A stretch of 64,000 bases of DNA from Psychrobacillus psychrodurans (GCA_900114885.1 FOUN01000012.1:39160-103159), one strand, 5' to 3'; positions 48,153-57,905 are shown, counted from the first letter of the stretch. A program made the numbers and translations. The notes: generated from the letters alone by a model not told the origin.

Positions 48153-48347
48153 TTAAACACCCATCTTACGTCTTGTGTTACTCACTTTTTTAGTCTGTTG
48201 GCTTTTCATTTTCTGATTTCCAGTAGAACCGTTAAGGGAAGTTTTACCACCTGCAGATTGATTCTTTTTCTCTTCAAGCTTTTGCTTAACAGCTTCTTGA
48301 AGTGTCATTTTCTTTTTAGGTGCTTCATGGTTATTTGTTTCAGTCAT
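48153..48347 (-). CDS. Small basic hydrophilic protein, unknown
   Basis: 64 residues from ATG 48347 with an excellent GAGGAGGGGA ribosome site; a longer frame from 48386 lacks one. It has no TM segment. Composition is Lys/Gln/Ser/Asn-rich with a likely helix (KMTLQEAVKQKLEEKK) and a basic tail (NTRRKMGV), suggesting nucleic-acid or ribosome binding, but no family is recognised. It has its own terminator and lies between the repeat element and tcdA. Confidence 0.8.
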   Translation of the reverse strand: MTETNNHEAPKKKMTLQEAVKQKLEEKKNQSAGGKTSLNGSTGNQKMKSQQTKKVSNTRRKMGV

Positions 48348-48406
48348 TGTAATCCCCTCCTCGCTTATAAATTTAGTATAAATCATCAGGAAAAAACTTC
48401 AAGTAA

Positions 48407-49168
48407 TTACTGTACTCGATTAATATGAATATCCTTCGAGATGTCGTTTATAACCCAGCTAGCACATATTAAACCGACTGTTGAGGGAACAAATGCGTTT
48501 GAAGAAGGTGGCATTTTAGCTTTTCTAATAGCTGCTTCTGGTTTACCAACCGTTCCAACTACGTCCTCTCTAACTACAATTGGGCTCTCGTCTGAAAATA
48601 CAACTGGAATTCCTTTGGTAATGCGGTCTTCCTTGCGTAGCTTTGTACGTATAACTTTTGCAATCGGATCCGTATGTGTTTTAGATATATCAACAATCTT
48701 AAAACGAGTTGGATCTGTTTTATTTGCAGCACCCATACTTGAAATAATTTTTATATTACGTTTTAAGCATTCTTTCATTAAATGAATTTTATAAATGATT
48801 GTATCAGATGCATCGATAACATAATCTATATTCATCGCAAAAAATTGCTCATATGTTTCTTCCGTATAAAACATATGCATATCTATTACTTCACATTCAG
48901 GATTAATGTCGGCAATTCGTTCTTTCATCACTTCTGATTTTGAACGTCCAATCGTTGATATATAAGCTACTAACTGACGGTTTATATTAGTAATGTCTAC
49001 ATTATCTTTATCTACTAAAATAATTCGACCAACACCACTTCTTGCACAAGCTTCAGCTGCGAAAGATCCGACTCCACCTACACCCAATATAGCAACAGTA
49101 GTACCTTTCAATAGTTCTATTCCTTCTTCACCTATTGCAAGTTCATTTCTAGAAAATTGATGTAACAT
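48407..49168 (-). CDS. tcdA: tRNA threonylcarbamoyladenosine dehydratase TcdA
   Basis: E1-like enzyme that cyclises t6A37 to ct6A using ATP. The 253 residues have the nucleotide-binding GVGGVGS motif (about 30-36), DKDNVDITNINRQ, and GSMGAANKTDPT-like segment (SSMGAANKTDPT). B. subtilis yrvM holds this position. It is followed upstream by 6S RNA. Confidence 0.95.
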   Translation of the reverse strand: MLHQFSRNELAIGEEGIELLKGTTVAILGVGGVGSFAAEACARSGVGRIILVDKDNVDITNINRQLVAYISTIGRSKSEVMKERIADINPECEVIDMHMFYTEETYEQFFAMNIDYVIDASDTIIYKIHLMKECLKRNIKIISSMGAANKTDPTRFKIVDISKTHTDPIAKVIRTKLRKEDRITKGIPVVFSDESPIVVREDVVGTVGKPEAAIRKAKMPPSSNAFVPSTVGLICASWVINDISKDIHINRVQ

Positions 49169-49211
49169 AAAAACACTCCATTTAAATCAGATTAGTTGAT
49201 AAAATCCCAAG

Positions 49212-49443
49212 AAAAAACCTCTAGCAAATTCGCCAGAGGATATTTAACAAATGATACGAATCCCAATCGTGCCGACAAATAAAGCGTATCGTTTTGAACC
49301 CGCAAGAAGCAGGTGGGTGTCCTCTTTATTAATCCTGGCGTCCCGATTAAAGGCATGTCATTTATAATAAAAGTTAGACTCCCAACGATATAATTGTTCG
49401 GTCAAAACTGATTGGCAAATTGCGAACACATCAGGATTCGTGT
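49212..49443 (-). ncRNA. ssrS: 6S RNA (SsrSA/BsrA type)
   Basis: The minus strand contains hallmark 6S-1 segments in order: TCCTGATGTGTT, TTTTGACCGAACA, GTCTAACTTTT, CCAGGATTAATAAAGAGG, ACACCCACCTGC, GGGTTCAAAAC and TTGTCGGCAC, then a terminator CCTCTGGC-GAATTT-GCTAGAGG with T6. The long imperfect rod with a central bulge mimics an open promoter and sequesters sigma-A polymerase. Its location beside yrvM/aspS matches Bacillus. Confidence 0.93.
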
Positions 49444-49450
49444 TATTTGT

Positions 49451-49479
49451 ATAATAGCATATGAATCATGAAACTTCAA
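49451..49479 (-). promoter_or_regulatory. Promoter of 6S RNA
   Basis: Minus strand TTGAAG (49474-49479), 17-bp spacer ending TGC, TATTAT (49451-49456): an extended -10 sigma-A promoter. Confidence 0.75.
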
Positions 49480-49573
49480 TCATTTTAATGCCAACTTTAC
49501 TAACTATTCTGAATAATAGGTACATAGAATTATTCCAGTTTAACCATTCCTTTATAATATTTAGCCTCTTAAG

Positions 49574-49602
49574 TTGTATGGTTAGTCCTTCATGAATATG
49601 AT
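49574..49602 (+). promoter_or_regulatory. Promoter of the LysE-type exporter gene
   Basis: TTGTAT (49574-49579), 17-bp spacer, TATGAT (49597-49602), 30 bp before the ATG. Confidence 0.55.
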
Positions 49603-49631
49603 GCATCATATAACAAAAATGGGGGACATGA

Positions 49632-50258
49632 ATGAATTCTTTAAGTACATATTTCTTGTTAGGTATTTCCTTAGCAGCGCCAATTGGACCTGTTAAAGCA
49701 ACACTTCTAAATACCGGTATAAAAAATGGGTTTTTCCATGCGTGGTTTTTCGGGCTCGGGGCTATAGTAACAGACATAATATATATGCTGATGGTTTACT
49801 TTGGAGTGGGTCAATTTATCGATTCTCCATATATGCGGATATTTTTATGGTGCTTCGGATTTTTTGTGCTCATGTATACAGGGATTGAAAATTTATTGAC
49901 TTTAAATAATATTTCTATTGATCCTAAATTCCGAAAAATTGTTCGATTTCGGCACTCAATGTTAGCTGGCTCGTTAATGGCTTTTTTGAATCCTTTAACA
50001 ATTCTATTTTGGTTAGGTATTTATGGTTCTATTTTGGTAAGTGGTGGTAGTGAAATATCTGGTATTGAAACCATAATCATTAGTCTAGCAATATTAGTTG
50101 GTATTGGGCTTGTAGATTTTATAATGGCCTTCTTATCGAGTAGTTCAAGAAATTTACTGTCCACCCCTCTTTTAAAAGCTATTTCTTTTATTTCTTCCTT
50201 ATGTATGATTGGTTTTGGTATCTATTTTGGCATCCAAGCTTTTAATGCTCTTTTTTAG
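49632..50258 (+). CDS. LysE/RhtB-family amino-acid exporter
   Basis: Integral membrane protein of 208 residues with about six TM segments and the LysE family signature near the N-terminus (SLAAPIGPVKATLLNTGIKNG) plus the conserved FLNPLTILFWLGIYG segment. Likely exports an amino acid or derivative; the substrate cannot be read. The start has GGGGGAC six bases upstream. It and the following MFS gene are insertions relative to the B. subtilis order tcdA-6S-aspS. Confidence 0.88.
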   Translation: MNSLSTYFLLGISLAAPIGPVKATLLNTGIKNGFFHAWFFGLGAIVTDIIYMLMVYFGVGQFIDSPYMRIFLWCFGFFVLMYTGIENLLTLNNISIDPKFRKIVRFRHSMLAGSLMAFLNPLTILFWLGIYGSILVSGGSEISGIETIIISLAILVGIGLVDFIMAFLSSSSRNLLSTPLLKAISFISSLCMIGFGIYFGIQAFNALF

Positions 50259-50332
50259 TAATTTATTGAAACGTATATTGTAAGGTAGCAGGGAGAACAT
50301 ACCTTAAAGACATTAGTTGAGGTGTGCAGATT

Positions 50333-51571
50333 ATGAAAAATAATAATCAGAATGACGATGTAAGTATATGGTGCGTTATTAGTATGGCCTCTATCCCACT
50401 GGTCATGACACTTGGTAACTCTATGCTGATTCCAATTTTACCTATTTTAGAAAAAAAGGTAGGAATCAGTTCGTTCCAGTCAAGTATGATTATTACCAGT
50501 TATTCAATCGCAGCCATTTTTCTAATACCAGTAGCTGGTTACCTTTCTGATCGTTTCGGAAGAAAAATTGTCATTTTACCAAGTTTGATACTGGCACTCA
50601 TCGGAGGTATTATTGCTGGTTTTGCTTCTTGGAAAATAGACGACCCCTTTTTTTGGATTATTATAGGAAGAATTCTTCAAGGAATAGGTGCGGCTGGTGC
50701 CATGCCAATAGTATTGCCACTTGTCGGCGATTTATATAAGGATGATGATGAGAAAACTAGTTCTTGTCTTGGCATTATTGAAACCTCAAACACCTTCGGC
50801 AAAGTTTTAAGTCCGATTCTCGGATCTGTTTTAGCTGCAGTATTATGGTTTTTACCGTTCTTTTCAATTTCGATTTTTAGTTTAATTTCCATCGTGATGA
50901 TATTCTTCTTTGTTAAAGTACCTAAGGAGAAAGATGAACCCCAAAAATTGAAAGACTTTTTGAGTAATACAAAAAAGACATTTAAAAAAGAAGGAAAATG
51001 GCTCTTAACTGTATTTATAAATGGTGCTTTTGTTATGCTCATATTATTCGGTGTTTTGTTTTTCCTATCTGAAATGTTGGAAAAAACACATGATATAAAA
51101 GGAATTAAAAAAGGTTTTGTTCTAGCTATTCCACTACTTATGCTCTGTATTGCCTCTTATATAACTGGCCGAAATATAAAAGGAAACGTTTCTGCAATGA
51201 AAAAAATGACGATGATTTGTTTAATTGCTATGTCAATTAGTGTTGTATTTATAGGCTTTACAAAAGAAAAACTAATTCTTTTGTTAACTATCACGAGTGT
51301 GATGGGAATAGCAATTGGTGCCTTGTTACCAGTACTAGATGCACTTATTACGGAAAATATAAAAAAAGAAGAGCGAGGAACTATCTCTTCTTTTTATAGT
51401 TCCGCCAGATTCATCGGTGTTGCGGCTGGTCCACCAATCATGTCGCTAGTCATGAAAAATTATCTTAATATTAGTTATATCGTTGCTGGAGTAATTGGAA
51501 TTGTCCTCTTTTTCCTTGCGATGAAACTTATTAAAGTCGAGGAAATTGAGGGACAAAATCAGAAGGTGTAA
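50333..51571 (+). CDS. MFS (DHA1-type) transporter
   Basis: Twelve-TM major facilitator of 412 residues. The A-motif GYLSDRFGRK between TM2 and TM3, the RILQGIGAAGA motif in TM4 and a central basic loop (KKTFKKEGKW) point to a proton-coupled drug or metabolite efflux pump. ATG 50333 is preferred over GTG 50324, which lies in the GAGGTG ribosome site. It lies 74 bp after the LysE gene and is possibly co-transcribed. Confidence 0.9.
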   Translation: MKNNNQNDDVSIWCVISMASIPLVMTLGNSMLIPILPILEKKVGISSFQSSMIITSYSIAAIFLIPVAGYLSDRFGRKIVILPSLILALIGGIIAGFASWKIDDPFFWIIIGRILQGIGAAGAMPIVLPLVGDLYKDDDEKTSSCLGIIETSNTFGKVLSPILGSVLAAVLWFLPFFSISIFSLISIVMIFFFVKVPKEKDEPQKLKDFLSNTKKTFKKEGKWLLTVFINGAFVMLILFGVLFFLSEMLEKTHDIKGIKKGFVLAIPLLMLCIASYITGRNIKGNVSAMKKMTMICLIAMSISVVFIGFTKEKLILLLTITSVMGIAIGALLPVLDALITENIKKEERGTISSFYSSARFIGVAAGPPIMSLVMKNYLNISYIVAGVIGIVLFFLAMKLIKVEEIEGQNQKV

Positions 51572-51575
51572 ATAA

Positions 51576-51615
51576 AATGGACTGGAAAGCTAAATGCTAA
51601 CCAGTCCATTTTGTA
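51576..51615 (+). terminator. Terminator between the MFS gene and yqhV-like gene
   Basis: Stem AAAATGGACTGG / CCAGTCCATTTT, loop AAAGCTAAATGCTAA; usable from both convergent genes. Confidence 0.85.
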
Positions 51616-51619
51616 TTAT

Positions 51620-51889
51620 TCAACTTGATTTTAAACTATAAAGAATGAGTAATATTCCAGAGAATAAACAAACCATTCTTGTTAAGGATATCTTTTCCGA
51701 TAAACCCGTTAAACCTATGCCAGTTGTGACTATTAAAACAACAGGACCTACTAAAGCTAGTAAAGAGTTAATATAAAAAGCTTTTTCTAAATCATTAAAT
51801 TTAATCATGAGCATTGCTGCAGATAACTCGATACTACCTGAGAGTAATCTTAGTATGATAATAAATAATAACGCCTTCTCAATAATCAG
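51620..51889 (-). CDS. yqhV: YqhV-like (DUF2619) membrane protein
   Basis: Small membrane protein with three TM segments. An ATG start at 51814 gives only 64 residues and drops the first segment. The frame is open upstream and encodes RLLSGSIELSAAMLMIKFN, a segment typical of YqhV-like proteins; CTG 51889 (or the next ATT) lies nine bases after AAAGG, giving about 89 residues. Function is unknown; in B. subtilis yqhV is in a different location (near spoIIIA). Confidence 0.65.
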   Translation of the reverse strand: MIIEKALLFIIILRLLSGSIELSAAMLMIKFNDLEKAFYINSLLALVGPVVLIVTTGIGLTGLSEKISLTRMVCLFSGILLILYSLKSS

Positions 51890-51974
51890 TATCTTCTACC
51901 TTTCTTTAATAAAAGAATATGTACTATTGAGATTATATGTAAACGTCTTAAGTATTATTTGGATAGTTTAAAAA

Positions 51975-52412
51975 ACCTTGCAAAAAGACTCCCAGTCCTC
52001 TAAAAACAAGAACGTGGATACGACATTGATTGTAGCGAAGAGCGGACGCTTTCCGTGGGCATAGCTTCAGCCGCTTCTTTTGCTTACGCTCATTCCAGGA
52101 CTCTGTGCTCCAATCAACTAGGTCCACTTTAAATAATGGGATAATTGAATATAAAACCACCTAGATATACATGTTTTATCTTAAAATAAGTAAAGAAGAA
52201 ATACTTATCGAGCAGACGGTTTTATCACTAGATTAACTTTGATTACTCTTATTATCTTAGGGATATGCTTTACCCTATCTCGGTGTATAGAACAACACTC
52301 TATATTGATTGAAATGGAAGATAGCGACTCCAGCTGAAACGGAAATCAGTAGTATTATTCATTCTTTCAATTCCCGTGAACCAAGTTTTACGGGACATTT
52401 TATATACTTTCT
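51975..52412. repeat. Inverted-arm repeat element (family A), shorter copy
   Basis: Same orientation and order as 47480-48105: AGTCCTCTAAAAA leader, left arm 52024-52116 (AGCGGACGCTTTCCGTGGGC ... CTCCAATCA), core with AAAACCACCTAGATATACATG and TTTTATCTTAAAATAAGTAA (matching 47697-47738), right arm 52304-52350 with an internal deletion (GCGACTCCAGCTGAAACGG), then the hairpin TCCCGTGAACCAAG..TACGGGA. No gene is inside. Confidence 0.75.
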
Positions 52413-52454
52413 TTAAAAGAGGATTCATCACGACAACTGTCATGACAAATCCTC
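52413..52454 (-). terminator. Terminator after aspS
   Basis: Stem AGGATT-TGTCATGACA ... TGTCGTGATGAATCCT with TTTT on the minus strand. Confidence 0.85.
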
Positions 52455-52460
52455 CTAAAT

Positions 52461-54236
52461 TTACTTCGTTTTCGTTTTCAATTTCAAGCTCAAACTCAAC
52501 TCATCTAACTGAGCTTCTGCTACTGGGCTAGGTGCAGAAGTTAATAAATCACTAGCACTTGCAGTTTTTGGGAATGCAATCGTATCACGAAGATTCGTAC
52601 TACCAGAAAGAAGCATTACTAATCTATCTAATCCGAATGCAACACCACCATGTGGAGGCGTTCCATATTCAAATGCTTCCATAAGGAAACCAAATTGTGC
52701 TTTGGCTTCTTCATCAGTAAAGCCAAGTATCGCGAACATTTTTTCTTGAACTTCTCTTGAATAAATACGTAGAGATCCTCCACCCAATTCATAACCATTC
52801 AATACTAAATCATATGCTTGCGCACGTACTTTACTTGGATCAGAATCCATTAACGCAAGGTCTTCATCAAAAGGTCTTGTGAAAGGATGATGAGCAGCGT
52901 AATAACGCCCTTCTTTTTCATCGTATTCGAATAATGGCCAGTTAACTACCCATAAGAATTCAAAGCGTGATTCATCTATTAACTCAAGTTCTTTACCAAG
53001 TTTTAAGCGTAATGCACCTAAAGTATCAGCCACTACAGAAGATTTGTCAGCAACAAATAATAATAAATCACCATCTGATGCATCTAATGTTTGTATAAGG
53101 CTTGTAGCTGCTTCGCCTTCGAAGAACTTAGCTATCGGTCCTTTTAAACCTTCTTCATCTACTTTCAACCATGCAAGTCCTTTAGCGCCATAAACTCCAG
53201 CGAATTCCCCCAGTGCATCAATATCCTTACGAGAATAATTAGCTGCTGCTCCTTTAACATTAATTGCTTTTACTTGTCCTCCAGATTCTACAGCCGAAGC
53301 AAAAACTTTAAATGAACTGTCTTTTACAATTTCCGAAAGATCAACAAGTTCTAATCCGAAACGAACATCCGGCTTATCTGACCCAAAGCGGTTCATAGCC
53401 TCATCGTAATTCATACGGTTGAAAGGAATGTTGACATCTACGCCTTTAACGTCCTTCATAACCTTTTTCATCATACGTTCATTCATTTCCAAAATTTCAT
53501 CCATCGATAGGAAGCTCATTTCCATATCAATTTGAGTAAATTCTGGTTGACGGTCTGCACGTAAATCTTCATCACGGAAGCATCGAGCTATTTGATAATA
53601 TTTTTCAAATCCACCAACCATTAAAAGCTGCTTGAACAACTGTGGAGATTGAGGAAGTGCATAGAATTCTCCGTCATGGACACGACTTGGCACTAAATAG
53701 TCGCGTGCTCCTTCAGGTGTAGATTTAGTTAATATCGGAGTTTCTACTTCTAAAAATCCTTCATCATCTAAGAAACGTCTTACTGTTTTAGTAATATCTG
53801 AACGCATTTTGAATGTATCGTACATTACCGGTCTTCTTAAATCTAGGTAGCGATATTTTAAACGAATATCTTCCCCTACATCCGTTTGGTTTTCAATCGC
53901 AAAAGGCGGGTTTTTAGCTTCGTTAATAATACTAGCTTCACTAGCATGTACTTCAATCGCGCCAGAAGATATATTTTTGTTCACTTGGTTCGCTGCACGT
54001 GCGACTACTGTACCTTTTACTTCTATGATGTATTCATTTCGTAATTTATCTGCTATTTGAATAGCTGATTCCGAAATTTCAGGGTTGAAAACTACTTGAA
54101 CTAGCCCTGTGCGATCACGTACATCAACAAATATTAATCCTCCTAAATCTCTACGTTTTTGCACCCAGCCGATTAATTGGATTGATTCACCGATTTGCTG
54201 TTCATTTAATTGTCCACTTGTGTGTGTTCTACTCAT
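52461..54236 (-). CDS. aspS: Aspartyl-tRNA synthetase
   Basis: Class IIb synthetase of 591 residues. An OB-fold anticodon-binding domain (about 1-105) is followed by the catalytic core with motif 2 [14 protein letters not shown] and motif 3 [12 protein letters not shown] and the bacterial GAD insertion between them. It may be non-discriminating if the genome uses GatCAB for Asn-tRNA; this cannot be decided here. It overlaps the hisS stop by 8 bp. Confidence 0.97.
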   Translation of the reverse strand: MSRTHTSGQLNEQQIGESIQLIGWVQKRRDLGGLIFVDVRDRTGLVQVVFNPEISESAIQIADKLRNEYIIEVKGTVVARAANQVNKNISSGAIEVHASEASIINEAKNPPFAIENQTDVGEDIRLKYRYLDLRRPVMYDTFKMRSDITKTVRRFLDDEGFLEVETPILTKSTPEGARDYLVPSRVHDGEFYALPQSPQLFKQLLMVGGFEKYYQIARCFRDEDLRADRQPEFTQIDMEMSFLSMDEILEMNERMMKKVMKDVKGVDVNIPFNRMNYDEAMNRFGSDKPDVRFGLELVDLSEIVKDSSFKVFASAVESGGQVKAINVKGAAANYSRKDIDALGEFAGVYGAKGLAWLKVDEEGLKGPIAKFFEGEAATSLIQTLDASDGDLLLFVADKSSVVADTLGALRLKLGKELELIDESRFEFLWVVNWPLFEYDEKEGRYYAAHHPFTRPFDEDLALMDSDPSKVRAQAYDLVLNGYELGGGSLRIYSREVQEKMFAILGFTDEEAKAQFGFLMEAFEYGTPPHGGVAFGLDRLVMLLSGSTNLRDTIAFPKTASASDLLTSAPSPVAEAQLDELSLSLKLKTKTK

Positions 54237-55524
54237 TTTCCTCTGCCTCCAACTGTGTTGAACTCGTCTTTATTTGATCTATTAATGAACTAAATGGAAC
54301 TAAGTTTTGAGTACCTGTTGCTAACTCCTTTAACATAGCACTTTCTTTTTCTAATTCGTCATCGCCAATTACTAATACAAATTTTGCTTTTAGGCGATCG
54401 GCTGATTTCATTTGAGTTTTCATTTTACGATCTAAATAATCCATCTCTGCTGTAATTTTTTCCTGTCTAAGTTGATAAGTAAGTTCAACTGCTTTTTTCT
54501 TAGCTGCTTCACCAAGTCCAATTACATAGACATCTAATGTCGACTTATCAGACCAGACATTGTTTTCTGCTTCAATAGCTAACAATAGTCTTTCAATACT
54601 CATTGCAAATCCAATTCCAGGAGCATCTGGTCCACCAAGCTCTTCTACCAGCCCGTTGTATCTCCCTCCACCTGCTAGCGTTGTAATTGCTCCAAAGCCT
54701 TCTGCAGCACTCATAATTTCAAAAGCAGTGTGGTTATAATAATCTAATCCACGGACTAGATTAGGATCTACCTCAAATGGAATATTTAATATTGTTAAAT
54801 ATTCTTTTACTTTTTCGAAGTAAGCAGCTGATTCTTCATTTAAAAAATCTGCTAAGGAAGGTGCTGTTTCCATTAACGGATGGTTACGATCTATCTTGCA
54901 ATCTAAAATACGAAGTGGATTTTTTTGTAATCTATTTTGACAATCCGAGCAAAACTCTTCAATATGCGGGTCAAAGTGACTAACTAAAGCTGTTTTATGA
55001 GAAACTCGACTTTCCTTATCTCCAAGCGAATTTATAACAAGCTTAAGCTTTTTCAGTCCTGCATTTTGATAGACTGACATTGCTAATGAGATTACTTCCG
55101 CATCGATTGCTGGGTCAGCACTACCTATTGCTTCAATACCAAATTGAACGAATTGACGGTATCGACCTGCCTGTTGACGTTCATATCGGAACATTGGTCC
55201 CATATAGTAAAGCTTCACAGGTTGATCAGGGTAACCAAACATTTTATGCTCTACAAACGCTCTTACCGCCGATGCAGTGCCTTCTGGTCGCAACGTGAGG
55301 GAACGATTCCCTCTGTCTTGGAATGTATACATTTCTTTTTGAACTATGTCTGTAGTGTCTCCAACGCTTCTAGTAAATAATTCAGTATGCTCAAAAACAG
55401 GAGTTCTAATCTCTTTGTATTGATACATACGACATTGTTCTCTTATTAGTCCTTCTACAGCTTGCCATTTACCAGTTTCCGTTGGCAAAATGTCTTGTGT
55501 TCCTCTAGGTACTTTAATATCCAT
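54229..55524 (-). CDS. hisS: Histidyl-tRNA synthetase
   Basis: Class IIa synthetase. ATG 55524 ([14 protein letters not shown], 431 residues) has AAAGGGG upstream; the longer frame from 55548 runs into the T-box terminator. Motif 2 [15 protein letters not shown], the histidine-A motif LVRGLDYY and the C-terminal anticodon-binding domain are present. It forms the hisS-aspS operon behind one T-box. Confidence 0.97.
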   Translation of the reverse strand: MDIKVPRGTQDILPTETGKWQAVEGLIREQCRMYQYKEIRTPVFEHTELFTRSVGDTTDIVQKEMYTFQDRGNRSLTLRPEGTASAVRAFVEHKMFGYPDQPVKLYYMGPMFRYERQQAGRYRQFVQFGIEAIGSADPAIDAEVISLAMSVYQNAGLKKLKLVINSLGDKESRVSHKTALVSHFDPHIEEFCSDCQNRLQKNPLRILDCKIDRNHPLMETAPSLADFLNEESAAYFEKVKEYLTILNIPFEVDPNLVRGLDYYNHTAFEIMSAAEGFGAITTLAGGGRYNGLVEELGGPDAPGIGFAMSIERLLLAIEAENNVWSDKSTLDVYVIGLGEAAKKKAVELTYQLRQEKITAEMDYLDRKMKTQMKSADRLKAKFVLVIGDDELEKESAMLKELATGTQNLVPFSSLIDQIKTSSTQLEAEENE

Positions 55525-55550
55525 GGCAATTGCCCCTTTCCATTGCATAT

Positions 55551-55815
55551 AAAAAAGCCCTCATCCCCTGCTATAAATAGCAAGGGACGAGAGCTTATAT
55601 AAGCTTCCGCGGTTCCACCCTAGTTGGTCAAAAATATTGACCCTCTCAATTCTGGATAACGACCAGTTCCGTTTCTGCCTACTAGAGAAAAATCCCTTTC
55701 GACAAAAATCCTCTCGAATGTTGTTCACTGAGTGCGTATGTAGGAAAGATTTCAGCCACGTCTTTCCTTCTCTTGTCATCCGTTTTAAACAGCTACTTTT
55801 TCGGTCATCGGTTTG
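55551..55815 (-). promoter_or_regulatory. T-box riboswitch of the hisS-aspS operon
   Basis: Canonical T-box AGGGTGGAACCGCGG at 55607-55621 on the minus strand, followed by a terminator (TCGTCCCTTGCTAT ... AGCAGGGGATGAGGG) and T6 at 55551-55556. The Stem I candidate includes GTGAACAACATTCG; I could not fix the specifier codon by eye (AAC and CAU are both readable nearby). Confidence 0.92.
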
Positions 55816-55827
55816 TTTTAGTTTTTG

Positions 55828-55857
55828 ATTATACTTTATCTTAATGACGCAAGACAA
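55828..55857 (-). promoter_or_regulatory. Promoter of the hisS T-box leader
   Basis: Minus strand TTGTCT (55852-55857), 18-bp spacer, TATAAT (55828-55833). Confidence 0.65.
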
Positions 55858-55932
55858 ATAAGTCAACCCTTTTGAATAAAAGGTAGAATTTTTTTATCAG
55901 ACTATTTACAATAGAGATAGGAGTGATTAAAA

Positions 55933-57483
55933 ATGAACGCTAAAATTATACATAAAATAACCATTATTTTTTTGTCTGTATGTTTACTAATACCATACTT
56001 GCAGGTAGATGCACAGGGGAATGAAGTTACTGTAAATGTTGATTCATTAAAAGTCCGATCAGGTCCCGGTCTTACATACAACATTATCGGTGCTGTTACA
56101 AAAAATGACAAACTAGACGTAATTGGCAAAGAAAAAGATTGGCTACAAGTTAATTTTGGGAATTCTACTGGTTGGGTAGCTAGTTGGTACACAACAACAG
56201 AATCTCTTGAGTTAACAAACAAACAGATTGTTTCAAAAGTAAATCAATTAAACGTTCGAACCGAACCTACAACTTCTTCAGCAGTTATTGGCCAATTACA
56301 AGAGGGTGATTCTGCAGATGCTTACAAATCTCAAGGAGATTGGATTGAAATAGATTTCCAAGGTCGAAAAGGATGGATCAATGAATCGTATATCACTTTG
56401 ACTGAGCAAACAGTAAGTAAAAATACAAATACTACTGAAAATATATTTGAAGTATCCGTCGATGCACTAAATGTTCGTTCAAAAGCTGATTTAACTTCTA
56501 AAAAAATTGGACTAGTAAATAAGGGTGATCAATTTTCAATTATTGACTCCGATCATAATTGGGTGCAAGTAGAACTAGAAAACGGAGAAAAGGGATGGTT
56601 GTACAGCTTCTATGGAACATTTACTACTAGTTCTTCATCAATAACATCTACCCAAACAAATGAAACCATCACCATTCTCTATAATGGAACAAACCTTCGT
56701 TCTAATAGCACAACGAGTAGCGATGTAGTTTCAAGAGCTGATGCTGGTACTACATTTCCAATAGCTGAAAAAGTAGAAGATTGGTATAAAATCATATTAG
56801 ATGATGGACAAGCTGCATATGTTGCTAGTTGGGTAGTTTCTGCTTCGTCCACCACTTCAAATGAAACTGAGCAATCAGGCGATAAAACTAAGGTGGAAAA
56901 ACAGGATAAGAAGGATGTCGCTCGTAAAAAAGGCACTTTAAAAGGACTAACTATTGTCATCGATGCTGGGCATGGTGGGAATGACCGTGGGACAACTGGT
57001 GCTCTTGGAACAGATGAAAAAGATATCACATTAATTACTTCAGAATTACTATCATCCAAATTGCAAGCCGCTGGTGCCAATGTAATTATGACAAGAGAAT
57101 CAGACGAGTATGTAGACCTTCGCAAACGAGTATCAATTGGGCACCAGGTTGATGCTGATGCGTTCATTAGCCTACATTATGATGCAATTGATAATAGCTC
57201 AGTTAGAGGTTTCACGACCTACTACATGCATGGTTACCAAAAAGAATTGGCTAAGTATGTCCATAATGGGCTTGGAAATATGATTTCTTTAAAGGATAGA
57301 GGAACTCAACCAGGGGATTATTTAGTACTCCGAGAAAATAAACAGAAAGCTATTTTAATAGAATTAGGTTATTTAAGTAATCCTTCCGAAGAAAGGAATG
57401 TGACTACTCAAAACTACCGAGAACAAGCTACACACGGTATTTATAATGGTATTATTAATTACTTTAATGCTCAATTAGATTAA
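55933..57483 (+). CDS. yrvJ: N-acetylmuramoyl-L-alanine amidase with four SH3b domains (YrvJ-like)
   Basis: Secreted cell-wall hydrolase of 516 residues. Signal peptide about 1-28 (cleavage near VDAQG), four bacterial SH3 repeats (about 32-88, 97-155, 170-228, 247-302, each with L-x-VRS or equivalent and GW-x-S), a Lys/Ser-rich linker, then an Amidase_3 domain from about 335 with zinc/catalytic residues in DAGHGG, DEKD, SLHYDA and LIELGYLSNP. It is divergent from hisS and convergent with dtd. Confidence 0.94.
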   Translation: MNAKIIHKITIIFLSVCLLIPYLQVDAQGNEVTVNVDSLKVRSGPGLTYNIIGAVTKNDKLDVIGKEKDWLQVNFGNSTGWVASWYTTTESLELTNKQIVSKVNQLNVRTEPTTSSAVIGQLQEGDSADAYKSQGDWIEIDFQGRKGWINESYITLTEQTVSKNTNTTENIFEVSVDALNVRSKADLTSKKIGLVNKGDQFSIIDSDHNWVQVELENGEKGWLYSFYGTFTTSSSSITSTQTNETITILYNGTNLRSNSTTSSDVVSRADAGTTFPIAEKVEDWYKIILDDGQAAYVASWVVSASSTTSNETEQSGDKTKVEKQDKKDVARKKGTLKGLTIVIDAGHGGNDRGTTGALGTDEKDITLITSELLSSKLQAAGANVIMTRESDEYVDLRKRVSIGHQVDADAFISLHYDAIDNSSVRGFTTYYMHGYQKELAKYVHNGLGNMISLKDRGTQPGDYLVLRENKQKAILIELGYLSNPSEERNVTTQNYREQATHGIYNGIINYFNAQLD

Positions 57484-57557
57484 ATTAACTAAAAATCCAT
57501 GTTCCTAATCTTCTAACATAATATGAAAGACTGTACAAAAATCGCCCAGTCTTTATA

Positions 57558-57752
57558 GTTCAAAACCATTAATGTTTTCGAATTGCTCTGGACAGACTTG
57601 GCGCTATATAATCACCAAATGTTTTTTAGAGCAGTTGGTCGTGACTAAAATCACGACCAGCTGCTCTTTTTCTCTGTAGTCTTATTGAATTTGTCTGACC
57701 GTCTTCCTTCTACAACTTTTGAAACAAGTTATTACACTTTTGGATTACTAGA
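57558..57752. repeat. Dispersed repeat (family C) copy 2
   Basis: Parts at 57558-57620 and 57734-57752 align with 35705-35850 (see there); between them lies the yrvJ terminator. The gap from yrvJ to dtd (57484-58158, 675 bp) has no supported protein gene. Confidence 0.5.
57628..57672 (+). terminator. Strong terminator downstream of yrvJ
   Basis: 17-bp stem AGAGCAGtTGGTCGTGA / TCACGACCAgCTGCTCT, loop CTAAAA, then TTTTT. A weaker hairpin (AAGACTG...CAGTCTT) lies nearer the gene at about 57524-57556. Confidence 0.92.
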
Positions 57753-57905
57753 GAAAAGCTACATTCTATTCATAGAGTTAGCCCCCGCAGATGCAATATC
57801 GTCCGCTATTCACTTCTTTATAGTGCCAATACTCACTATTTCCCTTTATTTCCACTAGTGTAAAAGAAAATCTACTTTCTTCTACTATCATTGGATTGTA
57901 TTTTA

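Noticed and set aside
52461..54236. Truncation or frameshift in aspS because of 8-bp overlap with hisS
   Set aside because: All class II motifs and full length are intact; the overlap is ordinary translational coupling.
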